A DNA stretch of 64,000 nt, from NCBI RefSeq assembly GCF_000375365.1, contig NZ_AQXB01000006.1, positions 1 to 64,000 of the forward strand, given 5' to 3'. The stretch is from Corynebacterium mastitidis DSM 44356. GTDB lineage: Bacteria; Actinomycetota; Actinomycetes; Mycobacteriales; Mycobacteriaceae. The notes under the pieces were generated by a model that was not told the DNA's origin, searched no databases, and saw only the letters and a program-made list of their open reading frames with translations. The position numbers were made by a program, and so were the translations under genes. Position 1 is the first letter of the stretch; each line of letters opens with the position of its first letter. This document shows, piece after piece, positions 8,837 through 18,767 of the stretch.

Positions 8837-9330
8837 TGGGGTGGTGGATAGCCCTGGCGGTGATCGCGACGCTGGTGGTGGCGTGGGCGTACTTCACGGC
8901 GCAGCGCCTCAACCGCCTGCACATCCGCACCGATTCCGCGCTGCAGAGCCTCCAGGCCAGCCTGGATCGCCGGGCCAGCCTGGCGGAGGCCCTGGTGCCG
9001 GAGGCCGAGGCCGCCGCGCGCGCCATCCTGGCGATGGACTACCCGGTGCACGCCCTGGATCGCCGGGCGCGGGCTGAGGAGAGGCTCGAGGCCATCCTCG
9101 CCGGAAGGGCGGTGCCGCGCCAGGTGGTGGACGCCTCCACCCGGGTGGAGCTGGCCCGGCGCTTTTACAACGACGCGGTGACGGACACCCGCGCCCTGCG
9201 CACCCGCCCGGCGGTGCGGGTGCTGCGCCTGGGGGGAACGGCCCCGCTGCCGGTGTACTTCGAGCTGCCGTCCGCGCGGGAGGGCCGGGAGAACCGGGCC
9301 AACCCGGAGGAGCGACCCGAGGGCGCGTAG
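8836..9330 (+). CDS. LemA-like single-pass membrane protein of the PIM operon
   Basis: A 164-aa protein with one N-terminal transmembrane helix (residues about 3-20), a helical middle with LQSLQASLDRRASL, and an ARRFYNDAVTDTRALR segment resembling the conserved C-terminal part of LemA-type proteins (A-R-x-Y-N-D-A-V). The ATG overlaps the pimA stop codon by one base (TGATG), so it is translated together with pimA. Mycobacteria also carry a membrane-protein gene after pimA (Rv2609c). The function is unknown; a scaffolding or envelope role would fit the operon but is inference. Confidence 0.7.
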   Translation: MGWWIALAVIATLVVAWAYFTAQRLNRLHIRTDSALQSLQASLDRRASLAEALVPEAEAAARAILAMDYPVHALDRRARAEERLEAILAGRAVPRQVVDASTRVELARRFYNDAVTDTRALRTRPAVRVLRLGGTAPLPVYFELPSAREGRENRANPEERPEGA

Positions 9331-9428
9331 GCCCCGGCGCGGGCGCGTGCGTGGGAGGGGCGTGCGTGTCTTTCCCGGGGGAGTGAAACGCGCTACGGTG
9401 TAGTGAAAAAAGAGATGAGGAGCACTAC

Positions 9429-10250
9429 ATGGAGAGCGTGGAAAGGATCCTGTCCGTCGCCCCCCTCGGCGGCCAGACCTGGGAGGGGATCGCGGCCGGC
9501 ACGCGGCAAAAGCGCACCTTTGGCGGGCAGGTGGTGGGGCAGAGCCTCGCGGCCGCCGTGGCTGCGGCGGCGGACCTCGGGGAGGATAAGGTGGTGGATT
9601 CCCTGCACGGGTACTTCGTCTCCGGGGGCGACGCCGCCCGGGGCATGACCGTGGAGGCGATGCCGGTGCGCCGGGGGCGCAGCTACAGCAACTTCTCGGT
9701 GCGGGCCGCGCAGGGGGAGGCCACGCTCTTTGTGGGCAACGTCAGTTTTCGCCGCCCCGGCGATCCCGGCCCTAAGCACAGCGTGCCCATGCCGCAGGTG
9801 CCCCCGCCCGAGGGGCTAAGCGACGGGCGCGAGTACCTGCCGCAGAAGAACCTCCTGCTCTTTAGCGAGTGGGAGGACTGGGAGTTCCGCATGGTGGAGA
9901 ACCACGCGGAGGGCGGCTACGGGCATCAGCGCCTGTGGTTCAGGGCCAGCCGGAGGCTGCCGGACGACCCGGTCTTTCACACCCTGGCGCTGTCCTACAT
10001 GTCCGACATGACGATCCTGTACGGGGCCATGGCCCCGCACAGGGGGCACCCGGTGCAGATGGCCAGCCTGGATCACGCGGTGTGGTTCCACCGCCCCGCC
10101 CGGGTGGATCAGTGGCTGCTCTACGATCAGGTCTCCCCGAGCGCGAGCGAGGGGCGCGCGCTGTGCACCGGGAGGATCTACGCCCAGGACGGGACCCTGG
10201 TGGCCACCGTGGCGCAGGAGGGCCTGACCCGCACCCTTAAGGAGCAATAG
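9429..10250 (+). CDS. tesB: Acyl-CoA thioesterase II
   Basis: A 273-aa double-hotdog thioesterase that hydrolyses acyl-CoA to free acid and CoA. The N-terminal hotdog has FGGQVVGQSLAAA, and the C-terminal hotdog has SLDHAVWFHRP, whose Asp is part of the TesB catalytic triad, followed by DQWLLYDQ. Length is typical of TesB. GATGAGGAG sits about 7 bp before the ATG. It is separated from the upstream operon by 98 bp and from yebC by 161 bp, so it is probably transcribed alone. Confidence 0.93.
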   Translation: MESVERILSVAPLGGQTWEGIAAGTRQKRTFGGQVVGQSLAAAVAAAADLGEDKVVDSLHGYFVSGGDAARGMTVEAMPVRRGRSYSNFSVRAAQGEATLFVGNVSFRRPGDPGPKHSVPMPQVPPPEGLSDGREYLPQKNLLLFSEWEDWEFRMVENHAEGGYGHQRLWFRASRRLPDDPVFHTLALSYMSDMTILYGAMAPHRGHPVQMASLDHAVWFHRPARVDQWLLYDQVSPSASEGRALCTGRIYAQDGTLVATVAQEGLTRTLKEQ

Positions 10251-10286
10251 CAAGGGGAGTGCTCGTGGGCGTGGCGCGTGGGTGCG

Positions 10287-10292
10287 TATAAT
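10287..10292 (+). promoter_or_regulatory. Candidate -10 box upstream of yebC
   Basis: A perfect TATAAT (in GCGTATAATCG) lies 119 bp before the yebC start. The expected -35 position holds only G-rich sequence, so it would be a -10-driven promoter. Confidence 0.4.
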
Positions 10293-10411
10293 CGAGCGAG
10301 CTGGAAAACCGTACCCGGAGATGCCGTTAGTTTTCCGCCACGGATGCCTCCCCGCTCGAGCCGCGGGCGGGTCGCAGGCCCGTGGCGGTGCGGCCAGAAA
10401 GGACCCGCGAG

Positions 10412-11164
10412 ATGTCAGGACACTCTAAATGGGCAACCACCAAGCACAAGAAGGCCGCCAATGACGCCAAGCGCGGCAAGGAGTTTGCCAAGCTCATCAA
10501 GAACATCGAGGTAGCGGCCCGCACCGGCGGCGGCGATCCGGCGGCCAACCCCACGCTGGACGACATGATTAAGAAGGCCAAGAAGGCCTCGGTGCCCAAC
10601 GACAACATCGAGCGCGCCCGCAAGCGCGGCTCCGGGGAAGAGGCCGGCGGCGCGGACTGGCAGACCATCATGTACGAGGGCTACGGCCCCAACGGCGTGG
10701 CCATCCTCATCGAGTGCCTCACCGATAACCGTAACCGCGCGGCCACCGAGGTGCGCACGGCGATGACCAAGAACGGCGGCAACATGGCGGACTCCGGCGC
10801 GGTGTCCTACATGTTCAACCGCAAGGGCGTGGTGCAGGTGACCAAGGGCGAGCTGAGCGAGGACGACGTGCTCATGGCCGTGCTGGACGCCGGCGCGGAG
10901 GAGGTCAACACCGTGGGCGAGTTCTTCGAGGTGGTCAGCGCGCCGGAGGACATGAAGGCGGTCAAGGAGGCCCTGGTGGAGTCCGAGATCGCGGTGGAGG
11001 ACGCCGAGCAGGACTTCCGCGCCGACCTGGAGGTGCCCCTGGAGGCGGACGACGCCAAGAAGATCTTCCGGCTCATCGACGCCCTGGAGGATTCCGACGA
11101 CGTGCAGAACGTGTACACGAACATGAGCCTCTCCCCGGAGGTGCTGGCGGCGCTGGAGGCGTAG
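10412..11164 (+). CDS. yebC: YebC/TACO1 family protein
   Basis: A 250-aa protein with the family N-terminus [21 protein letters not shown], the central [10 protein letters not shown] block and the acidic C-terminal domain. YebC/TACO1 proteins were first described as DNA-binding regulators; more recent work on the family links them to relief of ribosome stalling at proline-rich stretches. The ATG at 10412 follows AGAAAGGA. It sits upstream of ruvCAB as in many actinobacteria, but a terminator-like hairpin separates it from ruvC. Family assignment is certain. Confidence 0.95.
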   Translation: MSGHSKWATTKHKKAANDAKRGKEFAKLIKNIEVAARTGGGDPAANPTLDDMIKKAKKASVPNDNIERARKRGSGEEAGGADWQTIMYEGYGPNGVAILIECLTDNRNRAATEVRTAMTKNGGNMADSGAVSYMFNRKGVVQVTKGELSEDDVLMAVLDAGAEEVNTVGEFFEVVSAPEDMKAVKEALVESEIAVEDAEQDFRADLEVPLEADDAKKIFRLIDALEDSDDVQNVYTNMSLSPEVLAALEA

Positions 11165-11194
11165 CCCCTGGCTAGCCCCTGGCTAGCCCCTGGC
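11162..11194 (+). repeat. Three tandem copies of an 11-bp repeat
   Basis: TAGCCCCTGGC is repeated three times head to tail, and the first TAG is the yebC stop codon. Because 11 is not a multiple of 3 the repeats also place stops in other frames. A simple slippage expansion is the likely origin. Confidence 0.8.
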
Positions 11195-11218
11195 GGCGTC
11201 GTCCTCGGCGCGCTTCCG

Positions 11219-11266
11219 ACGCGCCCCGCTCGGCCGGAGGATACTCGGCGGGACGGGGCGCGTTTC
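11219..11266 (+). terminator. Terminator-like hairpin after yebC
   Basis: ACGCGCCCCG (11219-11228) pairs perfectly with CGGGGCGCGT (11254-11263), followed by TTT. The loop is long (25 nt) and itself can fold, so efficiency is uncertain. Confidence 0.6.
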
Positions 11267-11357
11267 GCAATTGTGTGCTAAAAATAGAGGGGCGATGGCC
11301 CCGAGGCCGGTCCGCGCGAGCGTCGCGCGGCCGTGAGCCGGGGCCGAGGAGGACGGA

Positions 11358-11897
11358 GTGAACCTAGAGGGAATGCGGGTGATGGGGATCGACCCCGGGC
11401 TCACCCGCTGCGGCCTTTCCATGGTGGAGGCGGGCCGGGGGCGCGCCGTCCTGCCGATCGCCGTGGGCGTGGTGCGCACCCCCTCCGGGGCGGAGCTGTC
11501 CGAGCGGCTGCTGCGGCTCTCCCGCGCGGTGCGGGAGTGGATGGAGGAGTATCGCCCGGACGTGGTGGCCGTCGAGCGCGTGTTCGAGCGCGGCAACGTC
11601 TCCACCGTCATGCACACCGCGCACGCCGTGGGGGTGCTCGTGCTGGCCGCCGCCGAGCGCGGCATTCCGGTACACATGTACACCCCCAGCGAGGTGAAAA
11701 AGGCGGTCTCCGGCAACGGCCGCGCGGATAAGCGGCAGATGACCGCCATGATTACCCGCATACTCGGGCTCGGGGAGCCGCCCAAGCCCGCCGACGCCGC
11801 CGACGCCCTGGCGCTCGCGGTGTGCCACTGCTGGCGGGCGCCGCTGCTGGAACGCGCCAGGCTGGCGCCCGCCCTATCCCAAGGAGGACTGCGTTGA
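11358..11897 (+). CDS. ruvC: Holliday junction endonuclease RuvC
   Basis: A 179-aa RNase H-fold resolvase that cuts Holliday junctions in concert with RuvAB. The acidic catalytic set is visible: Asp in [10 protein letters not shown], Glu in [10 protein letters not shown], and the late Asp pair in [11 protein letters not shown]. The GTG start is preceded by GAGGAGGA. Its stop overlaps the ruvA start, so the ruvCAB genes form one translationally coupled unit in the usual actinobacterial order. Confidence 0.96.
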   Translation: MNLEGMRVMGIDPGLTRCGLSMVEAGRGRAVLPIAVGVVRTPSGAELSERLLRLSRAVREWMEEYRPDVVAVERVFERGNVSTVMHTAHAVGVLVLAAAERGIPVHMYTPSEVKKAVSGNGRADKRQMTAMITRILGLGEPPKPADAADALALAVCHCWRAPLLERARLAPALSQGGLR

Positions 11898-12508
11898 TTG
11901 CTTCGTTGCGGGGCACCGTGCTGAGCGTGGAGCTCGGCGGTGCCGTGATCGAGTGCGCGGGGGTGGGGTACTACTTCCACGCCACGCCCGCCACCTTGGC
12001 CACGCTGGCACGGGGGGAGGAGGCCACGGTGCTGACCACCCTGGTGGTGCGGGAGGACGCGATGGTGCTGTACGGCTTTGCCGACGCCGCGAGCCGCGAG
12101 ATGTTCGGCACGCTGCAGGGAGTGTCCGGCCTGGGGCCGCGCCTGGCCCTGGCGGCGGAGTCCGTGCTCGACCCGGCGGAGCTGGCCCAGGCCATCGCGG
12201 GCGGGGACACAAAGCGGCTGCAGAAGATCCCCGGCGTGGGCAAGCGCATGGCCGAGCGCATGGTGGTGGAGCTGAAGGAGAAGGTGGCGCAGTTCGCGGG
12301 CTCAGGCGCCCCCGAGCAGGCGCAGGCCCCGGCGCAGATCGCGCTTCCGGACGCCACCGGGGATCAGGTGGTGGAGGCCCTGGTGGGCCTGGGCTTTACC
12401 GAGAAGCAGGCGCGGCCCGCCGTGGAGCACGTGACGGCGCAGCAGCCGGGCCTGGGCACCGCCGAGGCGCTGCGCGCGGCGCTGGCGCATCTGGGAAGAA
12501 AGAAGTAG
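11894..12508 (+). CDS. ruvA: Holliday junction branch migration protein RuvA
   Basis: A 204-aa protein with the OB-fold N-terminus ([12 protein letters not shown]), helix-hairpin-helix motifs ([11 protein letters not shown] and [13 protein letters not shown]) and the C-terminal domain that contacts RuvB. It binds four-way junctions as a tetramer and loads RuvB. The TTG start at 11894 was chosen because AAGGAGGA lies 6 bp upstream, it overlaps the ruvC TGA, and it makes the product begin at the conserved IASLRG. Confidence 0.96.
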   Translation: MIASLRGTVLSVELGGAVIECAGVGYYFHATPATLATLARGEEATVLTTLVVREDAMVLYGFADAASREMFGTLQGVSGLGPRLALAAESVLDPAELAQAIAGGDTKRLQKIPGVGKRMAERMVVELKEKVAQFAGSGAPEQAQAPAQIALPDATGDQVVEALVGLGFTEKQARPAVEHVTAQQPGLGTAEALRAALAHLGRKK

Positions 12509-12514
12509 CCGGGG

Positions 12515-13591
12515 ATGTCCGACATCGAGCGCACGGAGTTCCAGGTGCAGCCCCCCAAGCCCTCCCAGGAGGTCAACCCGCGCCTGAACGCCGGGGAGCA
12601 GGACATCGAGAAGAACCTGCGGCCCAAGTCCCTCGGGGAGTTCATCGGGCAGCAGAAGGTGCGCAACCAGTTGTCCCTGGTGCTGCGCGGCGCCAAGAAC
12701 CGAGGCGTGGTGCCGGATCACGTGCTGCTCTCCGGGCCGCCCGGCCTGGGCAAGACCACGATGGCCATGATCGTGGCCCAGGAGCTGGGCACCTCCCTGC
12801 GCATGACCTCCGGGCCCGCCCTGGAGCGGGCCGGGGACCTGGCGGCCATGCTCTCGAACCTGATGGAGGGGGACGTCCTGTTCATCGACGAGATCCACCG
12901 CATCGCCCGCCCGGCGGAGGAGATGCTGTACATGGCGATGGAGGACTTCCGCATCGACGTCATCGTGGGCAAGGGGCCCGGCGCCACGTCGATCCCGCTG
13001 GACATTCCCCCCTTCACCCTGGTGGGGGCCACCACGAGGTCGGGCATGCTCACCGGGCCGCTGCGGGATCGCTTCGGCTTCACCGCGCAGATGGAGTTCT
13101 ACGACGTCGCGGACCTCACCAGGGTGGTCGAGCGCGCCGCGCAGATCCTCGACGTGCGGGTGGACGCGGACGCCGCCACGGAGATCGCCTCGCGCTCCCG
13201 GGGCACCCCGCGCATCGCCAACAGGCTGCTGCGCAGGGTGCGGGACTTCGCGGAGGTCAACGCGGACGGCTACGTGGACCTCGCCGCCGCCCGGGGCGCC
13301 CTGGAGATCTTCGACGTGGACGAGCTGGGCCTGGATCGCCTGGACCGCGCGGTGCTCGGCGCCCTGGTGCGCGGCCACGGCGGGGGGCCGGTGGGCGTGA
13401 GCACCCTGGCCATCGCGGTGGGGGAGGAGCCCGCCACCGTGGAGGAGGTGTGCGAGCCGTACCTGGTGCGGGCCGGGCTCGTCGCGCGCACCGGGCGCGG
13501 GCGCGTGGCCACCGCCCGGGCCTGGCGCCACCTCGGGCTCGAGCCCCCCGAGGGCACTATCGGTATGTCCACGCCGCCGGTTATGGGATAG
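12515..13591 (+). CDS. ruvB: Holliday junction helicase RuvB
   Basis: A 358-aa AAA+ motor that drives branch migration with RuvA. Walker [10 protein letters not shown] is at about residue 75 and Walker B LFIDEIHR at about 126, followed by the sensor [16 protein letters not shown] and a winged-helix C-terminus. The ATG follows ruvA by 6 bp. The N-terminal extension rich in Gln/Pro is slightly longer than in E. coli but common in corynebacteria. Confidence 0.97.
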   Translation: MSDIERTEFQVQPPKPSQEVNPRLNAGEQDIEKNLRPKSLGEFIGQQKVRNQLSLVLRGAKNRGVVPDHVLLSGPPGLGKTTMAMIVAQELGTSLRMTSGPALERAGDLAAMLSNLMEGDVLFIDEIHRIARPAEEMLYMAMEDFRIDVIVGKGPGATSIPLDIPPFTLVGATTRSGMLTGPLRDRFGFTAQMEFYDVADLTRVVERAAQILDVRVDADAATEIASRSRGTPRIANRLLRRVRDFAEVNADGYVDLAAARGALEIFDVDELGLDRLDRAVLGALVRGHGGGPVGVSTLAIAVGEEPATVEEVCEPYLVRAGLVARTGRGRVATARAWRHLGLEPPEGTIGMSTPPVMG

Positions 13592-13599
13592 TAAGGGGC

Positions 13600-13914
13600 A
13601 TGGAACTCATCGTCATCTTGGGCCTGCTCGTCGTCTTTCTCATCCCGCAGATCCTGCTGCTGCGCAAGCAGCGGCGGCGCCAGCAGGAGATCCTGGACAC
13701 GCAGCGCGCCCTGACCTCGGGGACCCGCGTGGTCACGGCCTCCGGAATGCACGGGACGGTGGTGCGCGTGGAGGGGGACGCCGTGGAGCTGGAGATCGCC
13801 CCCGGCGTGGTCACCACCTGGGAACTCATGGCCGTGGTGCGCAACCTGGACGCCGAGGGCCGGGCTGCCGCCGCGGGGGAGCGGGGAGAGCAAGACCACC
13901 CGGAGAACCACTAG
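13600..13914 (+). CDS. yajC: Preprotein translocase subunit YajC
   Basis: A 104-aa protein with one N-terminal transmembrane helix (residues 2-20), a basic stretch (RKQRRRQQE) and the small cytoplasmic YajC domain (GTRVVTASGMHGTVV). YajC joins SecDF in the holotranslocon. GTAAGGGGC precedes the ATG closely. It sits between ruvB and secD, the normal order. Confidence 0.92.
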   Translation: MELIVILGLLVVFLIPQILLLRKQRRRQQEILDTQRALTSGTRVVTASGMHGTVVRVEGDAVELEIAPGVVTTWELMAVVRNLDAEGRAAAAGERGEQDHPENH

Positions 13915-14029
13915 GTCGCTGCCGTTTCCGAGCCTCTATGCCGTACCATGTTGGCTTGGACTTCCTTGAAGTGCATCGAGAACCGTCTGTCTGCGCGCCG
14001 ATGACGCGAGCGAACGAGGAGAATACGTA

Positions 14030-15829
14030 GTGTCAGCACCCAGAACACGGGCTTCGCAGAGGGCCAGGCGCACCTGGCCGCAGAAGGCGATGGGGGGATT
14101 CCTCCTCATCGTCCTCGTGGTGTACGCCCTGATCTTCTTTACCGGGGATCGCCACGCCACCCCTAAGTTGGGCATCGATCTTCAGGGAGGCACCCGCGTG
14201 ACGCTCGTGCCGCAGGGCGCGGAGCCCACCCAGGATCAGCTCGCCCAGGCCCGCACGATTATGGAGAACCGCGTCAACGGCATGGGGGTGACCGGAGCTT
14301 CCGTGGTCACGGACGGCAACACCCTGGTGATTACGGTGCCGGGTGAGGATACCTCCCAGGCCCGCGCGCTGGGCCAGACCTCCAAGCTGCTCTTCCGCCC
14401 GGTGGCGCAGGGGGGCACCCCCGACCTGGCCGCGTACCCGGACGTGGTGCAGGACATGGCCAACCGGTGGGTGAAGTACGGCGTGCTGAGCAAGGAGGAG
14501 GCCACCGCGGCGGTGGACAAGATGGTGGAGGGCGTGAACTCCTCCCTCCCCGAGGGACAGGAGGAGACCAAGGCCCCCGAGATCACCGCCACCGCGCTGC
14601 CGGAGCCCGCCAACTCCATCGAGGCCACCGAGCGTCGCCAGGAGCTCACGGAGATGCTGCGCAAGGATCGGCAGTCCGAGGACCCCACCACGCAGCTCGC
14701 GGCGAGCACCCTGCTGACCTGCGATGGCTCCATCGACCCCCTGCAGGGCACGGACGATCCGGCCAAGCCGCTGGTGACGTGCGATCCCAGCGCGGCGGGT
14801 CCCGCCGGGGTGATCCTGCTGGACCCCGCCCCCGTGCTGGAGGTGCAGGCCGGGGCGGACGGCACCCGGCTGTCCGGCGCGCAGATCGACACCAGCAAGC
14901 AGATCTTTGGCGGGTACGACCCTCAGCAGGGGCAGATGGTGATCAACTTCGCCTTTGCCACCGGCGGTGGCTCGGAGACCTGGGCCAAGCTCACCAGGGA
15001 GTATGAGAAGAAGCAGGTGGCCATCACCCTGGACTCCCAGGTGATCTCCGCGCCGGTGATCCAGTCGCCCACCCCGGTGGGCGAGGGCACCTCCATCACG
15101 GGCAACTTCACCCAGGAGCAGGCCCAGACCCTGGCCAACAACCTGCGCTACGGCGCGCTGCCGCTCTCCTTCGCGGGGGAAAACGGCGAGTCCGGCGGCA
15201 CCACGGAGACCATCCCCGCCTCGCTTGGCGAGGCCTCGCTGCGGGCCGGGCTGATCGCGGGCGTGGTGGGTATCGCCGCCATCGCCCTCTTCGTGTTCGC
15301 CTACTACCGCCTCTATGGGCTGATCTCCCTGTTCACGCTGCTGTGCTCCGGGATCATCGTCTACGGCTCCCTGGTGCTCCTGGGCCGCTGGGTGGACTAC
15401 TCCCTGGATCTCTCCGGCATCGCGGGCCTCATCATCGGCCTGGGCGCCACCGCCGATTCCTTCGTGGTGATCTACGAGCGCATCAAGGACGAGGTGCGCG
15501 AGGGCCACACCTTCCGCTCCGCCACGCACCGGGGCTGGGACCGCGCCAAGCGCACGGTCATCACGGGTAACATGGTGACGCTCATCGGGTCGGTGGTCAT
15601 CTACTTCCTGGCCGTGGGCGAGGTCAAGGGCTTTGCCTTTACCCTCGGCATGACCACGGTGTTCGACCTGCTCGTCACCTTCCTGATCACCGCCCCCCTC
15701 ATGCACCTGGCGGCGCGCCGACCCTTCTGGTCCAAGCCCGCCGTCAACGGAATGGGCAAGGTCCTGGCCCTGGGGCAGCAGCGCAACAAGGCCGCCGCGG
15801 CGGCGGTCACGACGGAGGAGGAACGATGA
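14030..15829 (+). CDS. secD: Protein translocase subunit SecD
   Basis: A 599-aa RND-type membrane protein that, with SecF, uses the proton gradient to help release exported proteins. It has a first transmembrane helix at about 24-42, a large extracytoplasmic P1 domain beginning GIDLQGGTRVTL, and a C-terminal five-helix bundle with IAGLIIGLGATADSFV and the VIYERIKDE cytoplasmic loop. The GTG start follows GAGGAGAA. secF begins inside its stop (ATGA), showing tight coupling. Confidence 0.96.
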   Translation: MSAPRTRASQRARRTWPQKAMGGFLLIVLVVYALIFFTGDRHATPKLGIDLQGGTRVTLVPQGAEPTQDQLAQARTIMENRVNGMGVTGASVVTDGNTLVITVPGEDTSQARALGQTSKLLFRPVAQGGTPDLAAYPDVVQDMANRWVKYGVLSKEEATAAVDKMVEGVNSSLPEGQEETKAPEITATALPEPANSIEATERRQELTEMLRKDRQSEDPTTQLAASTLLTCDGSIDPLQGTDDPAKPLVTCDPSAAGPAGVILLDPAPVLEVQAGADGTRLSGAQIDTSKQIFGGYDPQQGQMVINFAFATGGGSETWAKLTREYEKKQVAITLDSQVISAPVIQSPTPVGEGTSITGNFTQEQAQTLANNLRYGALPLSFAGENGESGGTTETIPASLGEASLRAGLIAGVVGIAAIALFVFAYYRLYGLISLFTLLCSGIIVYGSLVLLGRWVDYSLDLSGIAGLIIGLGATADSFVVIYERIKDEVREGHTFRSATHRGWDRAKRTVITGNMVTLIGSVVIYFLAVGEVKGFAFTLGMTTVFDLLVTFLITAPLMHLAARRPFWSKPAVNGMGKVLALGQQRNKAAAAAVTTEEER

Positions 15830-17001
15830 GCACCACCCCAGTGCAGAACCCCACGATGAACTTCTTTGACCGTCTCTACACCGGCGAGGGCGGCGTGGAC
15901 TTCATCAGCCGCTCCCGCCTGTGGTACTGGATCGCCGCGGCCCTGGTGGCCCTAAGCGTGGTGGCCGTGGGCGTGCGCGGCTTCGACATGAGCATCGACT
16001 TCGAGGGCGGCACCAAGATGAGCATGCCCGCCGCGGACCTGAGCACCGAGGAGGTGGCCCAGACCTTCGAGGAGGCCACCGGGGTGACCCCGGAGCTCAC
16101 GCAGGTGGTGGGCTCCGGCTCCTCCGCCACCCTGGAGATCAGCTCCGAGCTGCTGGGGGAGGATCAGATTCAGCGGGCGCGCATGGCGATCTTCGAGGCC
16201 TACCAGCCCAAGGATGCCACGGGCACGCCCTCGCCGGACGCGGTGGGAGAGTCCACGGTGTCCGAGTCCTGGGGCTCCACCATCACCAAGCGCATGATCG
16301 TCTCCATGATCGTGTTCCTGGTGCTGGCCTTCGTGTACATCGCAGTGCGCCTCAAGCGCGAGATGGCCGCCGCGGCGATGATCGCCCTGCTGGTGGACGC
16401 CGTGGTGATCGCGGGCATCTACGCCCTGTTCGGCTTCGAGGTGTCGCCCGCCGCCATCATCGGCCTGCTCACGGTGCTCTCCTTCTCCATCTATGACACG
16501 GTGATCGTGTTTGACAAGGTCCGGGAGAACACCGCCGGGATCATGGGCTCGCGCACCCAGACCTACGGGGAGGCGGCCAACGCCGCGGTGAACCAGACGG
16601 TCATGCGCTCCATCTCCACCTCGGTGATCTCCGCGCTGCCCATCGTGGCCCTCATGGTGATCGCGGTATGGAAGCTCGGCGTGGGCGACCTGAAGGATCT
16701 CGCGCTGATCCAGCTCATCGGCGTGGTCGAGGGCGTGTTCTCGTCTATCTTCCTGGCCACCCCGATCCTGGTGAGCATCGCCAACCGCACCAGGCAGGTG
16801 CGCCGCCACAACGAGGAGGTGGCCCGCTACCGGGAGGGCAGGAGCGGCGAGGTCGCCGCCGTGGCCGCCACCCCCGTCGGCGCGGGGCCTAAGGATTCCG
16901 AGGAGCCGGCGGCGCGCGGGGCCCGCGTGGTGCGCTCGCCGCACGCCGAGGCGGGCGCGGAGCCGGAGGGCCGGAGCGTGACGTGGAGGCCGCAGGCCTA
17001 G
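15826..17001 (+). CDS. secF: Protein translocase subunit SecF
   Basis: A 391-aa partner of SecD with an N-terminal helix, a small periplasmic domain starting SIDFEGGTKMS, and a five-helix C-terminal bundle containing VLSFSIYDTVIVFDKVREN. The C-terminal tail of about 70 residues after the last helix is charged and less conserved. It overlaps secD by 4 bp. A candidate promoter and hairpin separate it from the following lipoprotein gene. Confidence 0.96.
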   Translation: MSTTPVQNPTMNFFDRLYTGEGGVDFISRSRLWYWIAAALVALSVVAVGVRGFDMSIDFEGGTKMSMPAADLSTEEVAQTFEEATGVTPELTQVVGSGSSATLEISSELLGEDQIQRARMAIFEAYQPKDATGTPSPDAVGESTVSESWGSTITKRMIVSMIVFLVLAFVYIAVRLKREMAAAAMIALLVDAVVIAGIYALFGFEVSPAAIIGLLTVLSFSIYDTVIVFDKVRENTAGIMGSRTQTYGEAANAAVNQTVMRSISTSVISALPIVALMVIAVWKLGVGDLKDLALIQLIGVVEGVFSSIFLATPILVSIANRTRQVRRHNEEVARYREGRSGEVAAVAATPVGAGPKDSEEPAARGARVVRSPHAEAGAEPEGRSVTWRPQA

Positions 17002-17035
17002 GCCCCCTTGGTGCCGTGCCACCAGGTTGCATCGC

Positions 17036-17092
17036 TATAATCCTGACCTAGATCACCACCACGCCGGTCGCGCGCCAGCACGCGACCGGCGT
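17036..17092 (+). promoter_or_regulatory. Candidate promoter (-10) and leader hairpin before the solute-binding lipoprotein gene
   Basis: A perfect TATAAT lies at 17036-17041. Twenty bases further, ACGCCGGTCGCG (17061-17072) is perfectly complementary to CGCGACCGGCGT (17081-17092) around an 8-nt loop. With no T tract it is not a typical terminator. It could stabilise or attenuate the leader, or mark the 3' end of secF. Confidence 0.5.
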
Positions 17093-17164
17093 ATCCCGTC
17101 CGGGCCCGGGCGCTTGTGCTCGGGGCGGGGCGCGCGGGAAGCGGAGAAAGCAGAGGGCGGAGAC

Positions 17165-18763
17165 ATGCGCAGATTCAGGCGGGCGGCGCTGCGCGTCGTG
17201 GGCGGCGTGACGGCGGCAACGATGGCGTGGGCGGTGGCCGCCTGCGGGACGCAGCAGGAGGAGGACGTTCCCCAGGCCGCCACCACCGACTACCCCGCCT
17301 ACCTGCTCAGCGGTCCGCTGCTGACCTCGAACGCGGGAACCACCCTGGGGGCGTCCAGCAACGCGCAGGCGCTGTCCGCGCGCGTGTACCCCGGGGTGTA
17401 CACCCCGGGACCCGCGGGGCAGATGATCCCCAACACCGACCTGGCCACCGCGCAGGTCCTGCCGGGGGAGAACCGCCAGGTGGTGTACTCCATCGCGGAG
17501 GACGCCCGGTTCTCCGACGGGGTGGAGATCACCTGCACGGACTTCCTCCTCGCCTACAAGGCGGGGGACATGGCGGAGCTTTTCGGCTCCTACCTGCCCC
17601 TGATGGAGCAGGTGCAGAGCCTGGACTGCACCCCGGGGGCCAAGACCTTCACCGTGGTCTTTGAAAAGAAGATGGGCGGCCGGTGGCGCAGCCTCTTCGG
17701 CCCGGGCGAGGTGCTGCCCGCCCATTCCATCGCGCGCAAGGCGGGGATGTCGCAGCAGCAGCTCACCAGCGCGCTGGTGAGCAACGATCGTCCGGCGCTC
17801 GCGGACCTGGCGCGGGTGTGGCGCGAGGGGTATAACCTCGACGCCTTCGACCCCGAGCTGCAGGTCTCGGCGGGGCCGTACCGCATCGAGAAGGTGGGGG
17901 ACAAGGGTGAGGTGGTGCTGGCCCGCAACGACTCCTACTACGGGGACGCCGCCGCCCTGGAGCGCCTCACGGTGTGGCCGGGCAGCGTGGACGGGGAGCG
18001 GCTGAGCACCGCCACGAGGATCGCCGTGGCGGACGTCAGCGGCGGCAACAAGCGCTGGATCAAGTCGGCGGAGCGGGATCGCCCCTACGACCTCTACTCC
18101 GAGCCGGGCGCGCTCACGGACACCCTGGTCCTGGGCAGCGACGGCGTCTTTGCCACCAAGGAGGCCCGTGGGCAGTTCGCCGCCTGCGTGGATCAGGCGG
18201 CGGTGGCGCAGGCCTCCTCGAGCGTGAGCGGCGTGGAGGTGGCGCCCACGGCGGCGCACGTGGTCAGCGCCACGGACCCGATGCGCCACCAGCTCGCGGA
18301 CATCGCGGACCCGCACCTGGGCGTGGACGTGGGCATCGCGGAGGCGCTGCGCGGCAGCACCGTGCGCATCGGGTACATGGGGCCGGACCAGCGCAAGGCG
18401 GAGATGGTGGAGGCCGTGCGGGCCTCCTGTGAGCCCGCCGGGATCACCGTGGTGGACGCCTCCGCCGAGGGGGGAGACATGGCCACCCTTGCGGGCATCG
18501 CCGCCCCGGGCATGGACACGATGGACGCCGTGCTGCGGGCGGTGGACCCGGCCGCCGAGTACGGCGCGATGGAGCTGGAGAACACGGAGACGCCCGCGCT
18601 GCGCGGTGCGGAGGAGCAGCTCTGGGACGAGGTCACCGCCGTGCCCCTGGCCGCGCAGCCCCGCTCGTTCGCGGTGGACCCGCAGGTGAGTAACGTAAAC
18701 GTGTACACCGGGCTGGCCGGCATCGGTTGGAACATGGACCGTTGGCAAACGAGTGAGGATTAA
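17165..18763 (+). CDS. ABC-transporter solute-binding lipoprotein (peptide-type, family 5)
   Basis: A 532-aa protein with a lipoprotein signal (lipobox AVAAC, Cys near residue 24) and the layout of family-5 (oligopeptide/dipeptide-type) binding proteins: [15 protein letters not shown], the [20 protein letters not shown] block (usually F-x-D-G) and [11 protein letters not shown]. No permease or ATPase genes lie nearby. Mycobacteria have a lipoprotein (Rv2585c) at the same place between secF and apt, so this is an old orphan position. The ATG follows AGGGCGGAG. The ligand cannot be inferred. Confidence 0.85.
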   Translation: MRRFRRAALRVVGGVTAATMAWAVAACGTQQEEDVPQAATTDYPAYLLSGPLLTSNAGTTLGASSNAQALSARVYPGVYTPGPAGQMIPNTDLATAQVLPGENRQVVYSIAEDARFSDGVEITCTDFLLAYKAGDMAELFGSYLPLMEQVQSLDCTPGAKTFTVVFEKKMGGRWRSLFGPGEVLPAHSIARKAGMSQQQLTSALVSNDRPALADLARVWREGYNLDAFDPELQVSAGPYRIEKVGDKGEVVLARNDSYYGDAAALERLTVWPGSVDGERLSTATRIAVADVSGGNKRWIKSAERDRPYDLYSEPGALTDTLVLGSDGVFATKEARGQFAACVDQAAVAQASSSVSGVEVAPTAAHVVSATDPMRHQLADIADPHLGVDVGIAEALRGSTVRIGYMGPDQRKAEMVEAVRASCEPAGITVVDASAEGGDMATLAGIAAPGMDTMDAVLRAVDPAAEYGAMELENTETPALRGAEEQLWDEVTAVPLAAQPRSFAVDPQVSNVNVYTGLAGIGWNMDRWQTSED

Positions 18764-18767
18764 TACG

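Noticed and set aside
12302..13531. A 409-aa minus-strand frame opposite ruvB, and similar long plus-strand frames such as 11953-13914
   Set aside because: Products are Arg/Gly/Ala- or His/Gly-rich and cross several real genes. Only the ends of some frames contain true genes (for example yajC from 13600).
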